Assembly: GCA_946477855.1 (NCBI GenBank)
Contig: CAMKZU010000002.1
Location: 46,475 to 110,474 of the forward strand
DNA: 64,000 nt
Origin: an uncultured Lactobacillus sp.
GTDB lineage: Bacteria > Bacillota > Bacilli > Lactobacillales > Lactobacillaceae
Reading direction: 5' to 3'
Shown: one piece after another, positions 35,770-43,593 of the stretch
How the letters are laid out: every line of letters starts with the position of its first letter
Numbering within the stretch: position 1 is the first letter of the stretch
The notes under the pieces: model-generated
Databases searched by the model: none
Told to the model about the DNA's origin: nothing
The model's input: only the letters and a program-made list of their open reading frames with translations
Position numbers and translations under genes: made by a program

Positions 35770-36708
35770 ATGAAAGAAATATATTTTAATCATGACGGTA
35801 ATATTGATGATTTAGTGTCATATTTGTTACTTTTATTGGCTCCAGACATTAAATTAATTGGGGTCAGTGCAATTGATGCTGACGGTTATGTTGATCCTGC
35901 TGTTGAAGTATGCCGTAAAATGACGGACAGATTTAACTTACGCGGTGACCAAATAGAAATTGCCAAGTCAAATTCACGGGCTGTAAATCAATTTCCAGAA
36001 GAATGGCGTAAAGCTGCTTATTCATTTGATTTTTTACCATTATTAAATCAATCTGGCAAAATGATTACTAAAATGGCAGAAAAGCCTGCCCATTTAGATA
36101 TGGTCGAAAAAATTATGGCGGCAAGTCAACCTGTAACTTTAGTTATGACTGGGCCGTTAACAGATTTGGCGCGCGCTTTAGAAACTAATCCTAAAATTGC
36201 AGATAACATTGAAAAACTGTATTGGATGGGTGGAGCGCTTGATGGACATGGTAATGTTATTCAAGTTAATGCTGATGGTACACAAGATTGGAATACCTTT
36301 TGGGATCCATTTGCACTTGAAAGAGTATTGCAATCTAATATTCCAATACAAATTGTAGGTCTTGAAAGCAGTGAAGAACTGCCACTAACAGATGAGATAA
36401 GAATGCATTGGGCCAGCTTACGTGAATATCCAGCTGCTGATTTAGTTGCGCAAGGCTATTGCCTTTTAGTTAATCCTCCAACTAAGAGTGTCCAATTATA
36501 CTTCTGGGACGTTTTAACTATAATTAGTGTCCTTTATCCTGAAGTGATTTTAGAAAGTAAAAAGCACCAAATAAAAGTAATTACGGAAGGATTAGCTGCT
36601 GGCCGCATGGAAGATGATCCTAATGGTCGGGAAATTACTTTGGTTACTAAAGCTGATAAAAAGCTCTTCTTTAAGAAATTTGATGAATTATTACTACGAA
36701 GTAAGTAA
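35770..36708 (+). CDS. Nucleoside hydrolase
   Basis: 312 residues, the usual size for inosine-uridine-preferring nucleoside hydrolases, which split nucleosides to base and ribose. The metal motif reads NHDGNIDD (7-14): the first Asp of the classical DxDxxxDD is Asn, while Asp9, Asp13 and Asp14 remain. Other family parts (VMTGPLTDLARAL, FWDPFALERV) are recognisable. It follows the importer genes by 8 bp, so imported nucleosides are probably cleaved for base salvage. Confidence 0.92.
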   Translation: MKEIYFNHDGNIDDLVSYLLLLLAPDIKLIGVSAIDADGYVDPAVEVCRKMTDRFNLRGDQIEIAKSNSRAVNQFPEEWRKAAYSFDFLPLLNQSGKMITKMAEKPAHLDMVEKIMAASQPVTLVMTGPLTDLARALETNPKIADNIEKLYWMGGALDGHGNVIQVNADGTQDWNTFWDPFALERVLQSNIPIQIVGLESSEELPLTDEIRMHWASLREYPAADLVAQGYCLLVNPPTKSVQLYFWDVLTIISVLYPEVILESKKHQIKVITEGLAAGRMEDDPNGREITLVTKADKKLFFKKFDELLLRSK

Positions 36709-36719
36709 TTAATATTTGT

Positions 36720-36762
36720 AACAAAAAAGACGAAATTCGTGTTTGAATTTCGTCTTTTTATT
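36720..36762. terminator. Terminator of the nucleoside operon and of the C1 peptidase
   Basis: AAGACGAAATTC / GAATTTCGTCTT stem between convergent genes, with A and T runs on both sides. Confidence 0.85.
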
Positions 36763-36776
36763 AGTTATAGCTTAGC

Positions 36777-38093
36777 TTAAGCAAGTGAGTCCCAAGCTGG
36801 TAAGTCTGTAATTGGACCTTCGGCAATAGCTACTTGTTCTGGAGTTAGGTACTTCTTGTGGACAACAACTTCGTAAACATAATCTTTAAACCAGTCGTTG
36901 TTCATGACGAAGAAACCTTTGTCACCGTTCTTTTCACCCCAAGAGTTTTCAACTTTCCATTGGCGAACATGACCGCCGTCTTCATCCACGCCGACTAAAG
37001 TCATAGCATGAGTTGAGGCACCGGCACCAGTTCTTAAGCGGTCAGCCTTAGACATCTTAAGGTCTACGCCAAAGAGGTCGCTTAATTGGTAGAGGTCACT
37101 GTCAAGATAACCCTTTTTACGATCGCTTTGTTCACCAACATCATTACCAAACCAAACAGCCTCACCATCTTTTAATTGGTTAACAGCTGCAGTTTCCAAG
37201 TATTCCATCGGCACATTCAAGAATTTAATGCGATAAGAACCTTCAACGTTATCTTCAAATGGCAGACCATATAACTTATCATATTCATGATCCGGTGCAT
37301 TAGACAATACAACGTAATCATTGAAGTCAACATCACCCATGTATTTATGCAAAAATTCTAGAGGGGTTAAATCTTTATCCAAATGATATTTCTTATCATC
37401 ATCACGGTATTCCAAATCAAATTTCTTAGGTGGTTCACCGACTGCAATTGCCGTCATTTGGTAAACTTCACTTAGGAATTGTTTACGGGCTTTCTCGACT
37501 TCATCGTCTTTACCGTCTTGCTTTAATTTACGTAGGACTAGCGCATCTTTTTTGAGCTTATCACCCAAAGCCTTGGCAAAGCCCATAGTATTATTGGCGT
37601 TAAAGCTTTCAGGCATAGCATAAGAAGGCACAACGCCATATTTTTCAATCAAAGCGGCTCCCATGTGGAATTGACCACCATCTTCACCGGCACCATCTAA
37701 ATGAGCTTTAACGGTGCGTGAATCAAGCGGTTCATCGGCAGTAGCCAAAATATTGTCATAAAAAATATTTGCGCGCTCGATTTTATCCCAGAAAAAGTTA
37801 TAACTTTGAGAGAAGGTAAAGTTCTTGCAGTGATATTTTTTGCCAAAATTGTGGCGTAAGATGTTTAAAGTGGCAAATTCCCAGCAACGACCTGATTGGC
37901 GTTGATTAGTAACATTTTCTGTGTCAAGTTCGGTTGAAAATACACGGGTCAATTCACTTTGAACGCGATCATTGTAAGCAGCTGTTAAAACACCACTTTT
38001 TTGAGCAGCTCGAGCAACAACTTGATTTTGCGGATTTTTATTAAAGTTTTCCGCAAACTTTTCCAGTTCTTGGACAGTTAGTTTATGAGCCAT
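36777..38093 (-). CDS. C1-family intracellular cysteine peptidase (PepC/PepE type)
   Basis: 438 residues of the bleomycin-hydrolase-like C1B family. Catalytic Cys70 (QSGRCWEFA), His362 (STHAMTLVG) and Asn383 (VENSWG). The length and WEFA sequence resemble the thiol endopeptidases PepE/PepG of dairy lactobacilli more than aminopeptidase PepC (about 449 residues), but I cannot separate them with certainty. No signal peptide. It degrades peptides taken up during growth on protein. Single gene with a strong AGGAG upstream. Confidence 0.92.
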   Translation of the reverse strand: MAHKLTVQELEKFAENFNKNPQNQVVARAAQKSGVLTAAYNDRVQSELTRVFSTELDTENVTNQRQSGRCWEFATLNILRHNFGKKYHCKNFTFSQSYNFFWDKIERANIFYDNILATADEPLDSRTVKAHLDGAGEDGGQFHMGAALIEKYGVVPSYAMPESFNANNTMGFAKALGDKLKKDALVLRKLKQDGKDDEVEKARKQFLSEVYQMTAIAVGEPPKKFDLEYRDDDKKYHLDKDLTPLEFLHKYMGDVDFNDYVVLSNAPDHEYDKLYGLPFEDNVEGSYRIKFLNVPMEYLETAAVNQLKDGEAVWFGNDVGEQSDRKKGYLDSDLYQLSDLFGVDLKMSKADRLRTGAGASTHAMTLVGVDEDGGHVRQWKVENSWGEKNGDKGFFVMNNDWFKDYVYEVVVHKKYLTPEQVAIAEGPITDLPAWDSLA

Positions 38094-38185
38094 AAAATAT
38101 ATTCTCCTTTTTTAATCTATTTTTAAATTACTTTATATTTTAAGCTAAAAGAAAAGCGAGTTCAATAGCTGAACCCACTTTGACT

Positions 38186-38431
38186 TTATAATCCTAAAAT
38201 TTGCTTCTTCTTAGCCGCAAATTCTTCTTCTGTCAATATGCCCTCATCAACTAACTCTTTTAATTGCTTTAACTCTGCAATCATATCTTGAGTATTTTCT
38301 GTTGCATTTTGTACTGGAGCACTTTGAATACTTTGTTGGTAATTCTGCGACATGCTTTTAATAGCATCTGCTAAAATTGGTGCAGCAGTTTTATCTATAT
38401 CCTTTAGAAAAAATACTTGTTGTACAATTGG
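38186..38431 (-). pseudogene. Truncated SHOCT-domain protein
   Basis: This frame encodes a C-terminal SHOCT motif, IAELKQLKELVDEGILTEEE then FAAKKKQIL, preceded by about 45 residues with QSIQSAPVQ. The upstream end meets a stop codon with no start or ribosome site; a full-length protein of this kind carries a membrane or PH-like domain before the motif. An internal ATG at 38353 would give 55 residues but has no ribosome site. It is best read as the 3' remnant of a gene, though a short functional peptide is not excluded. Confidence 0.6.
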
Positions 38432-38596
38432 TTATTTGAACTTAGCAGTTAATAATCTTGAGAATGAAAAAGATTAAAAGGTGAGGAGGTCTCTGCTCTA
38501 GTGGACTGCGTATTAGTAATAACCGAACTGCAAGAATAACTATGTTAAAATTATTATTGATATTCTTAGATTAAAACTATTTAAAGCAGTTGGAAA

Positions 38597-38642
38597 CAAA
38601 ATAAGCCAACCGGAACTTAATCTGGTTGGCTTATTTTATTGT
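38597..38642. terminator. Bidirectional terminator after hsp20
   Basis: AATAAGCCAACC / GGTTGGCTTATT stem with T-rich flanks, about 100 bp past the hsp20 stop. Confidence 0.75.
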
Positions 38643-38737
38643 TTCTGAAAAGTTTTATTTTAAAAACAGTTCAGATGAATTTAAATAGACTTTCTCTTAT
38701 ATCAATGAGTTAATATATTTTGATGACTTGAAAGCAA

Positions 38738-39160
38738 TTAGTCAATTTGAATTGAGTTATCACTTGCACCAGCTTGTTGCTTTGGCAGGGTAATAGTCAA
38801 TACACCGTTATCGTATTTGGCGTGAATGTCACTTGCAACCACGTTTGGCAATCTGAAGCTACGTGAAATGTGACCTTCGCTTCTCTCACGGTGAATTATG
38901 CTATTGTCCTTAGACATATCTTTGAAAGACTTTCTTGAGCCTGATACACTCAAAATACCATTATTATAATTAAGGTGGATCTTGTCTTTATCCATTCCCG
39001 GCATATCAACTTTAATTACATATTCTTTGTCGTTTTCAACAACATCTGATTGCATTAATTTTGCTACTTCGTTATCGTCAAAAAATTTTCTTGGAAGATC
39101 AAACCAATCGTTCATCGCATCGAATAAATCATTGTGCCGATTCATCATATCATTTGCCAT
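38738..39160 (-). CDS. Small heat-shock protein (Hsp20/alpha-crystallin)
   Basis: 140 residues with the alpha-crystallin domain (about 38-130): YVIKVDMPGMDKDKI, the conserved LSVSG-like strand and a C-terminal GVLTITLPK followed by a short tail. It holds unfolded proteins without ATP during heat or acid stress. Start ATG with AGGAAG upstream. A CIRCE operator lies about 100 bp upstream beside the promoter, so HrcA control is likely. Confidence 0.93.
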   Translation of the reverse strand: MANDMMNRHNDLFDAMNDWFDLPRKFFDDNEVAKLMQSDVVENDKEYVIKVDMPGMDKDKIHLNYNNGILSVSGSRKSFKDMSKDNSIIHRERSEGHISRSFRLPNVVASDIHAKYDNGVLTITLPKQQAGASDNSIQID

Positions 39161-39262
39161 AGTAAAAAACTTCCTTTCGAAATTTATATATTTGTATCAG
39201 AAGACTTTCATTTCTTCCTTACAATTATTATTATAGTATGCAGATTCATAAAAAGGAAATAA

Positions 39263-39289
39263 TTAGCACTATTATTTTTAGAGTGCTAA
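39263..39289. promoter_or_regulatory. CIRCE operator (HrcA binding site)
   Basis: TTAGCACTA-N9-GAGTGCTAA matches the CIRCE consensus at 17 of 18 arm positions with the exact 9-bp spacing. It sits between hsp20 (minus) and the greA paralogue (plus). A TATAAT for hsp20 lies just downstream on the minus strand near 39234. Confidence 0.9.
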
Positions 39290-39369
39290 ATAATTAGCTT
39301 AGATACCTTGAAATTGGTATTTATAGCTTGTGGATAATATTTTTAAGAAAATAATTAGGAGAGAATATT

Positions 39370-39831
39370 TTGGTTTATTATCAAAAAATGACGCCCAAGG
39401 GTTACCAAAAAATTAAAGATGAAATAGCCGGTTTAAAAAAGGATAGGCCCAGAAGAATTAAAATTTTACAGGAAGCCCGCTCTTTAGGTGATTTGTCGGA
39501 AAATACCGAATATACGGAGGCCAAGCGTGATTTAGGTCATCTTCAAAGTCGTCTGCGTTATCTGGAAAAGCAGTTGAAATATGCCGAAATTATTGAAAAG
39601 AAGGCCGATGGCAAAGTAGATTTAGGCAAGACGGTCACACTAAAGTTTGCTGACGATCCGGAGACTGAAACATACCAGGTTGTCGGTCGCATGGAAGCTG
39701 ATATTGCTGCAGGAAAAGTTGCGTTTGACTCACCTCTGGGTCAAGCAATTATGAAAAAAGAAGCTGGTCAAACTGTAAGTGTTGCAGCACCTGCCGGTGA
39801 GTATCAAGTTACTATTAAAAAAATTGAATAA
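39370..39831 (+). CDS. GreA-family transcript cleavage factor (paralogue)
   Basis: 153 residues, TTG start behind TAGGAG. The N-terminal coiled coil carries the GreA signature (LQEARSLGDLSENTEYTEAK) with the acidic tip residues, and the C-terminal FKBP-like domain is complete (PLGQAIMKKEAGQTV). GreA factors rescue backtracked RNA polymerase. It is slightly shorter than the common 158 residues; lactobacilli often carry two copies. Its position 80 bp from a CIRCE element might couple it to heat stress. Confidence 0.88.
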   Translation: MVYYQKMTPKGYQKIKDEIAGLKKDRPRRIKILQEARSLGDLSENTEYTEAKRDLGHLQSRLRYLEKQLKYAEIIEKKADGKVDLGKTVTLKFADDPETETYQVVGRMEADIAAGKVAFDSPLGQAIMKKEAGQTVSVAAPAGEYQVTIKKIE

Positions 39832-39839
39832 ATTTTTGC

Positions 39840-39891
39840 TTGATTATTCGAACTTGTGTTTGTATAATTTATTTTAGCGAACGTAAGTTTG
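39840..39891 (+). promoter_or_regulatory. SOS promoter with two LexA-type boxes
   Basis: TTGATT (39840-39845) and TATAAT (39863-39868) have 17-bp spacing. CGAAC-TTGT-GTTTG (39849-39862) overlaps the spacer and CGAAC-GTAA-GTTTG (39878-39891) lies over the start region. Both match the Gram-positive LexA/DinR consensus CGAACN4GTTCG at nine of ten arm positions. Confidence 0.8.
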
Positions 39892-39909
39892 CAATAGGAA
39901 GTGAAAGCA

Positions 39910-41223
39910 ATGTATGATTACCGTTATGAACCACACCGGTTAATTTTTATGATTGATAACAAATCATTCTTTGCTAGTTGTGAGGCACTTCAATTAGGTC
40001 TAAACCCAATGAAAGCTGTGTTGGCAGTAGTTTCGCATCAGCCACATACAAATTACGGCTCGGGGCTCATTATGGCGGCCTCACCATTAGCGAAGAAGAA
40101 ATATGGGTTGACTAACGTCATGCGGGTACGTGATTTACCCACGAAAAAAGAAGCACCGGATTTGATTTTAGTAGAACCTCATATGAACTTATACATCAAG
40201 CGCAGCATGCAGGTATTGGCAATTTTTCAAAAGTATGCTGCTGATGAGGATATCCATGTCTATTCTATTGATGAAAGCATGATCGATATGACTAAGTCAT
40301 GGCGTTTGTTTGGCAACGATCCGTATCTGGTAGCACGCAAAATTCAGGTAGAAATCAAATCAAAAATTGGACTTTACACTACTTGCGGAATAGGAGAAAA
40401 TCCATTGCTAGCCAAATTAGCCATGGATATTTCTGCTAAACACCGCTGTTCGATGATTGATTATTGGCATTATATTGATGTACCTGATACTATTTGGCAA
40501 ATTAAAGATCTGGAAGATGTTTGGGGGATTGGCAAAAGAATAGCTGTCCGTTTGCATCGGTTACATATTAATAATATGTATGAATTGGCACATACTGATC
40601 CAGCAATCTTAAAAAAAGAATTTGGCGTGATTGGTGAGCAGTTATTTGCAATCAGCTGGGGGGTGGATCGCAGCATTATTAGCGAAAAATATTTTCCCAT
40701 AATGAAAAATTACGGTAATTCACAGATTTTAAACCGTGACTATACAGATCAGCGGGAGATTGAGATAGTCTTACGTGAAATTGGTGAGCAGGTAGGTGCC
40801 AGAATACGGGCACACTGCTTGCAAGCTGGCTGCATTAGTTTATTTGTCGGCTTTTCCAGGTATGAACAAGATGGCAGGCGCAAGGGCTTTAATGTGCAGC
40901 AAAAAATTTGTCCGACCAATGATAATGACTTGTTAGTGCAAGAAGTACTGGCACTTTTTCGTAAAAATTGGCATGGCGAAACAGTCCGTGCTTTAGGGGT
41001 TAACTGCAGTCGTTTAGAGCCGGATACCTGCCAGCAATTGACCTTTTTTGTTCCAGCTTCTGAACAGATAAAAAAACGGACTATAAATATAACTATTGAT
41101 AGAATCAGAAAGAAATATGGCTTTACCAGTTTGATCAAGGCATCGAGCTTGGCTAAAGGTGCAACAGCAATCAGGCGCAGTAGTTTAGTTGGCGGGCATA
41201 ATGGCGGAAATGCATATGAATGA
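39910..41223 (+). CDS. Y-family DNA polymerase (UmuC/YqjW-like)
   Basis: 437 residues from the ATG at 39910, with AGGAAG at ideal distance. Catalytic acidic motifs are FMIDNKSFFASCE near the start and YSIDESMID near residue 120; the fingers, thumb and little-finger regions follow (IGENPLLAKLAMD, VWGIGKR). It performs error-prone bypass of DNA lesions. Two LexA boxes cover the promoter. The YolD-like gene overlaps its end by 8 bp, the same pairing as in Bacillus yqjW-yqzH/yolD loci. Confidence 0.93.
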   Translation: MYDYRYEPHRLIFMIDNKSFFASCEALQLGLNPMKAVLAVVSHQPHTNYGSGLIMAASPLAKKKYGLTNVMRVRDLPTKKEAPDLILVEPHMNLYIKRSMQVLAIFQKYAADEDIHVYSIDESMIDMTKSWRLFGNDPYLVARKIQVEIKSKIGLYTTCGIGENPLLAKLAMDISAKHRCSMIDYWHYIDVPDTIWQIKDLEDVWGIGKRIAVRLHRLHINNMYELAHTDPAILKKEFGVIGEQLFAISWGVDRSIISEKYFPIMKNYGNSQILNRDYTDQREIEIVLREIGEQVGARIRAHCLQAGCISLFVGFSRYEQDGRRKGFNVQQKICPTNDNDLLVQEVLALFRKNWHGETVRALGVNCSRLEPDTCQQLTFFVPASEQIKKRTINITIDRIRKKYGFTSLIKASSLAKGATAIRRSSLVGGHNGGNAYE

Positions 41224-41572
41224 TTTTGATAAAATTGTCACAGACTTTTTTAAAAACTATCAAGATCGCAAAATGAAAAAGTGGCAAGGTTTCTTTTTAA
41301 GCGATCATACAATGGCAATTAATAAAGATAAGCAAAAGCGCAGCGTGAAGCATCCCGCTAAACAAACTATGAGTATGGAAGAAATAAGCCTGCAACTCCT
41401 TAAGGCGTATGGTAATCACCGCATGGTTCACCTGCAAGTTAAGATCATGAACAGTGATGATCAGCTGCCCGCCGATATAGTTGGTTTTGTCAGTGGCTAT
41501 AGTGATGATGGTATTATTGTTGCTGGCCAAAAAATTGCGCTAGAAGATATCAACAATATCAGTGTCGATTGA
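41216..41572 (+). CDS. YolD-like protein
   Basis: 118 residues, starting at an ATG that overlaps the polymerase stop codon. The YolD-like family is small and cytoplasmic, and is commonly encoded directly after Y-family polymerases. Visible: DHTMAINKD, a helix EEISLQLLKAYGNHRMV and a C-terminal beta region GFVSGYSDDGIIVAGQKI. It is presumed to assist the polymerase; no direct activity is known. Shares the LexA-controlled promoter. Confidence 0.85.
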   Translation: MNDFDKIVTDFFKNYQDRKMKKWQGFFLSDHTMAINKDKQKRSVKHPAKQTMSMEEISLQLLKAYGNHRMVHLQVKIMNSDDQLPADIVGFVSGYSDDGIIVAGQKIALEDINNISVD

Positions 41573-41660
41573 GAAAATTTTTCTTGATATTTTATATAGG
41601 TTGCTTTTTTTGCTATAATATGGAACTTGTAAGGTACATAATAGTATAGAGGTAATTTTT

Positions 41661-42323
41661 GTGAATACACCAGCATCAAGGCAAGGCAACATCATACGCT
41701 ATCTTATTTATTTCATTAGCTATTTGATGGTTGTCGGGGTGATTAAGTTAGTTACTGCTAATTCACCAATTCATATTTGGGATCTAATCTTATTTGCAAC
41801 TATCTCATTAATGGTTTCATTGTTTTTTATTTATCGCTTTAATAGGGAACAACGTTTTTTTGACCGTAGTTTTGCGGGTTCTTGGCTTAGCAACTTTGGC
41901 TTAATTATTAGCCTGACTGTTGTGGTAACTGCATTGCGAATTAGTGTTTCATGGCTCCAATCTTATGGCAGGCTTAAACTATATAATTTTCAAATTGTCT
42001 ATTTACACCATGAAGGAGTAGCGACTTACTGGTTTTTAGTAGTGGCCATTGGTGTAGTTTTGCCGATATTGCAGCAATTTTTAATCACTGGTTTTTTATT
42101 TAACTATGCTTTTAGAAGCAACACTGTTTCAACTGCAATTTTAGGGATACTAACTTCAGGTATCTTATTCAGTCTTCTTAATTGGCAGCATTCATTACCT
42201 TTACTACTTATTAATGTGATTTTTGGAGCCCTTTTTGCTTGGTCATACCTTTATACGCAAACTTTATGGATGCCAATTTATTTAGCAGTATTAAATGGCG
42301 TTCTCCTAATGATTATGACTTAA
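41661..42323 (+). CDS. Degenerate CPBP (Abi)-like membrane protein
   Basis: 220 residues, GTG start with AGAGGT eight bases upstream, about seven hydrophobic helices. The outline is that of CPBP intramembrane proteases (Rce1/Abi type), but all three catalytic motifs are altered: EExxxR is QQFLIT, FxxxH is FSLLN, and the His of the last HxxxN motif is Ala (IYLAVLN). It is thus unlikely to be a protease; it could be a scaffold or an unrelated relative. Not part of a bacteriocin locus here. Confidence 0.7.
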   Translation: MNTPASRQGNIIRYLIYFISYLMVVGVIKLVTANSPIHIWDLILFATISLMVSLFFIYRFNREQRFFDRSFAGSWLSNFGLIISLTVVVTALRISVSWLQSYGRLKLYNFQIVYLHHEGVATYWFLVVAIGVVLPILQQFLITGFLFNYAFRSNTVSTAILGILTSGILFSLLNWQHSLPLLLINVIFGALFAWSYLYTQTLWMPIYLAVLNGVLLMIMT

Positions 42324-42325
42324 GT

Positions 42326-42380
42326 AATCGAAATTAGAAAAGTCAGGAAATAATGTTTCCTGGCTTTTCTAATTTCGATT
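42326..42380. terminator. 25-bp near-perfect hairpin
   Basis: Arms 42326-42350 and 42356-42380 match at 24 of 25 positions (the exception is a G-T pair) around a 5-base loop. There is no T run after it. It may be a factor-assisted end or a processing/decay barrier for the CPBP-like transcript. Confidence 0.6.
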
Positions 42381-42505
42381 CAAAAGTTGTTATCACACTG
42401 TTAGGTTCTACAAATTGTTTTTTGCAATACAAGGTAACTGTTATTGCATCCTAATGACTGCAGCGTAGATCTTGACTATTTACTTACACATTTTATACCC
42501 AGTTA

Positions 42506-42634
42506 ACAAGAAAAGGTGCAACTACCTTTTAAAAAGATAGCTGTAATAACTTATAATTAAAAGTTAAATTTATTGCTGGTAACTAATAATTCGGCAGCTA
42601 AAAAGCAATGACTTTGATGGCCATTGCTTTTTAA
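42506..42634 (+). ncRNA. Candidate small RNA opposite tRNA-Gly
   Basis: TTGACT (42472-42477) and TATACC (42494-42499), 16 bp apart, predict a start near 42506. Downstream: hairpin AAAAGG / CCTTTT (42511-42530), a stem TAGCTG / CAGCTA (42538-42543 with 42595-42600) enclosing AACTT / AAGTT, and the terminator AAGCAATG / CATTGCTT with five T. No reading frame. No family recognised. Confidence 0.35.
42600..42634. terminator. Bidirectional terminator (tRNA-Gly and candidate RNA)
   Basis: AAAAAGCAATG / CATTGCTTTTT hairpin; the minus-strand side ends tRNA-Gly. Confidence 0.8.
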
Positions 42635-42637
42635 TTA

Positions 42638-42708
42638 AGCGGATAGCGTGAATCGAACCCGCATCTTCAGCTTGGGAAGCTAACATTTTACCATTAAACT
42701 ATACCCGC
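42638..42708 (-). tRNA. tRNA-Gly (anticodon CCC)
   Basis: A 71-base cloverleaf on the minus strand. Acceptor GCGGGTA pairs with TATCCGC, anticodon stem TTAGC / GCTGA, loop TTCCCAA (anticodon CCC), T loop TTCGATT, discriminator T. CCA is not encoded. Upstream on the minus strand are TTGGTT and TAAACT promoter elements 17 bp apart, with palindrome GTTTCG-TTTT-CGAAAC between them. Confidence 0.93.
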
Positions 42709-42894
42709 ATTACTCAAACAGTTTACCATGTTTCGTTTTCGAAACCAAGTTTTGTTTTTTAAAATTTTACAAGTAAGCTGCTAAGAGAAGAAAAATGTCC
42801 TAAAGTAATGTCATTTTTTAAGAGCTCTAGTCTCAATTTGCGTAATAATAAATAGGAGCGAGAAGCTGTTTGAATTAATTTGGAGCTATTGTTA

Positions 42895-43500
42895 TTACTT
42901 TTTAGGTGGTAACATAACAGAATCAAGACTTAACTGGCTGCGATCAACTAAGGATGAAAAGTTCTGAAATAGCCACTGGCGCAGTTCAGCAGCCTCGAGA
43001 ACTAAAGGCATCCGGTTATGAATTTCAGCGTAAGTCTTATTTGGCTGAGTAGTAACCATTGAAAAATGATCCTTTTGATAAATTCCGGCAATTAGTGTTA
43101 ATGTACTATTTTTATTCTTGAAACTGAAGCGTTCATGGTATGTATGACCATTTGCGGCAGAATAAGTATTATGTCCTGATTCAAAAAATTGGCTGGCAAC
43201 AATAATACAACGAGATTTGGCAAAAGAAGAATCCCACATTGACCGTTTTTCTTCAAAAAAGCGTTCAATTCGCGCATTAAATATGACTTTGTTTTGATCA
43301 TACGGACTAGGATAACCCCATGATTTGGGCAGTAGCTGCAACTGGTTATCAGCATAAACCAAAACGGGAGCAAGACCTTTAGGAAAAATGTTCTGGTTTT
43401 GAGGCAAATTGCTTGTCGGTTCTACTAAAGGCAAATTTAAGTCATTTACTAAGTATTTTTTAATTTCTGCTAAACTTGGCAGTTGAAATTGATTGCACAT
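42895..43500 (-). CDS. SOS-response-associated peptidase (SRAP/HMCES/YedK family)
   Basis: 201 residues. Catalytic Cys2 is exposed after Met removal (MCNQF), with Asn75 (FNARIE), Glu107 (ASQFFES) and His161 (EIHNRMP). The family binds abasic sites in single-stranded DNA through a Cys2 thiazolidine link and shields them during replication. Family members usually start MCGR; this one has MCNQ. No LexA-like box is visible upstream. The ATG follows GGAGG. Confidence 0.9.
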   Translation of the reverse strand: MCNQFQLPSLAEIKKYLVNDLNLPLVEPTSNLPQNQNIFPKGLAPVLVYADNQLQLLPKSWGYPSPYDQNKVIFNARIERFFEEKRSMWDSSFAKSRCIIVASQFFESGHNTYSAANGHTYHERFSFKNKNSTLTLIAGIYQKDHFSMVTTQPNKTYAEIHNRMPLVLEAAELRQWLFQNFSSLVDRSQLSLDSVMLPPKK

Positions 43501-43593
43501 TTTTTCCTCCGTATTTAATCATTGCATGATTTTTGGTAGAATTAATATAATTATTACATTAAAAAGATTTTAATTATTTAAGGAAGGTAAATT

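Larger units (their letters stand above)
38094..38737. other. 644-bp region with a gene remnant
   Basis: It holds the C1-peptidase promoter, the SHOCT-domain remnant (38186-38431), about 165 bp without recognised content, and the bidirectional hairpin at 38597-38642. The region looks like the scar of a lost gene. Confidence 0.5.

Noticed and set aside
38500..38578. Micro-frames of 10-12 codons (one behind GAGGAGG) as a type I toxin
   Set aside because: Too short, no hydrophobic toxin pattern of known families and no antisense RNA evidence.
39263..39289. CtsR operator near hsp20
   Set aside because: No GGTCAAA-type direct repeat is present; the inverted repeat is CIRCE.
43501..43593. Tryptophan T-box before trpS
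   Set aside because: Only 93 bp are available, with no GGTGG-type T-box sequence and no terminator hairpin.
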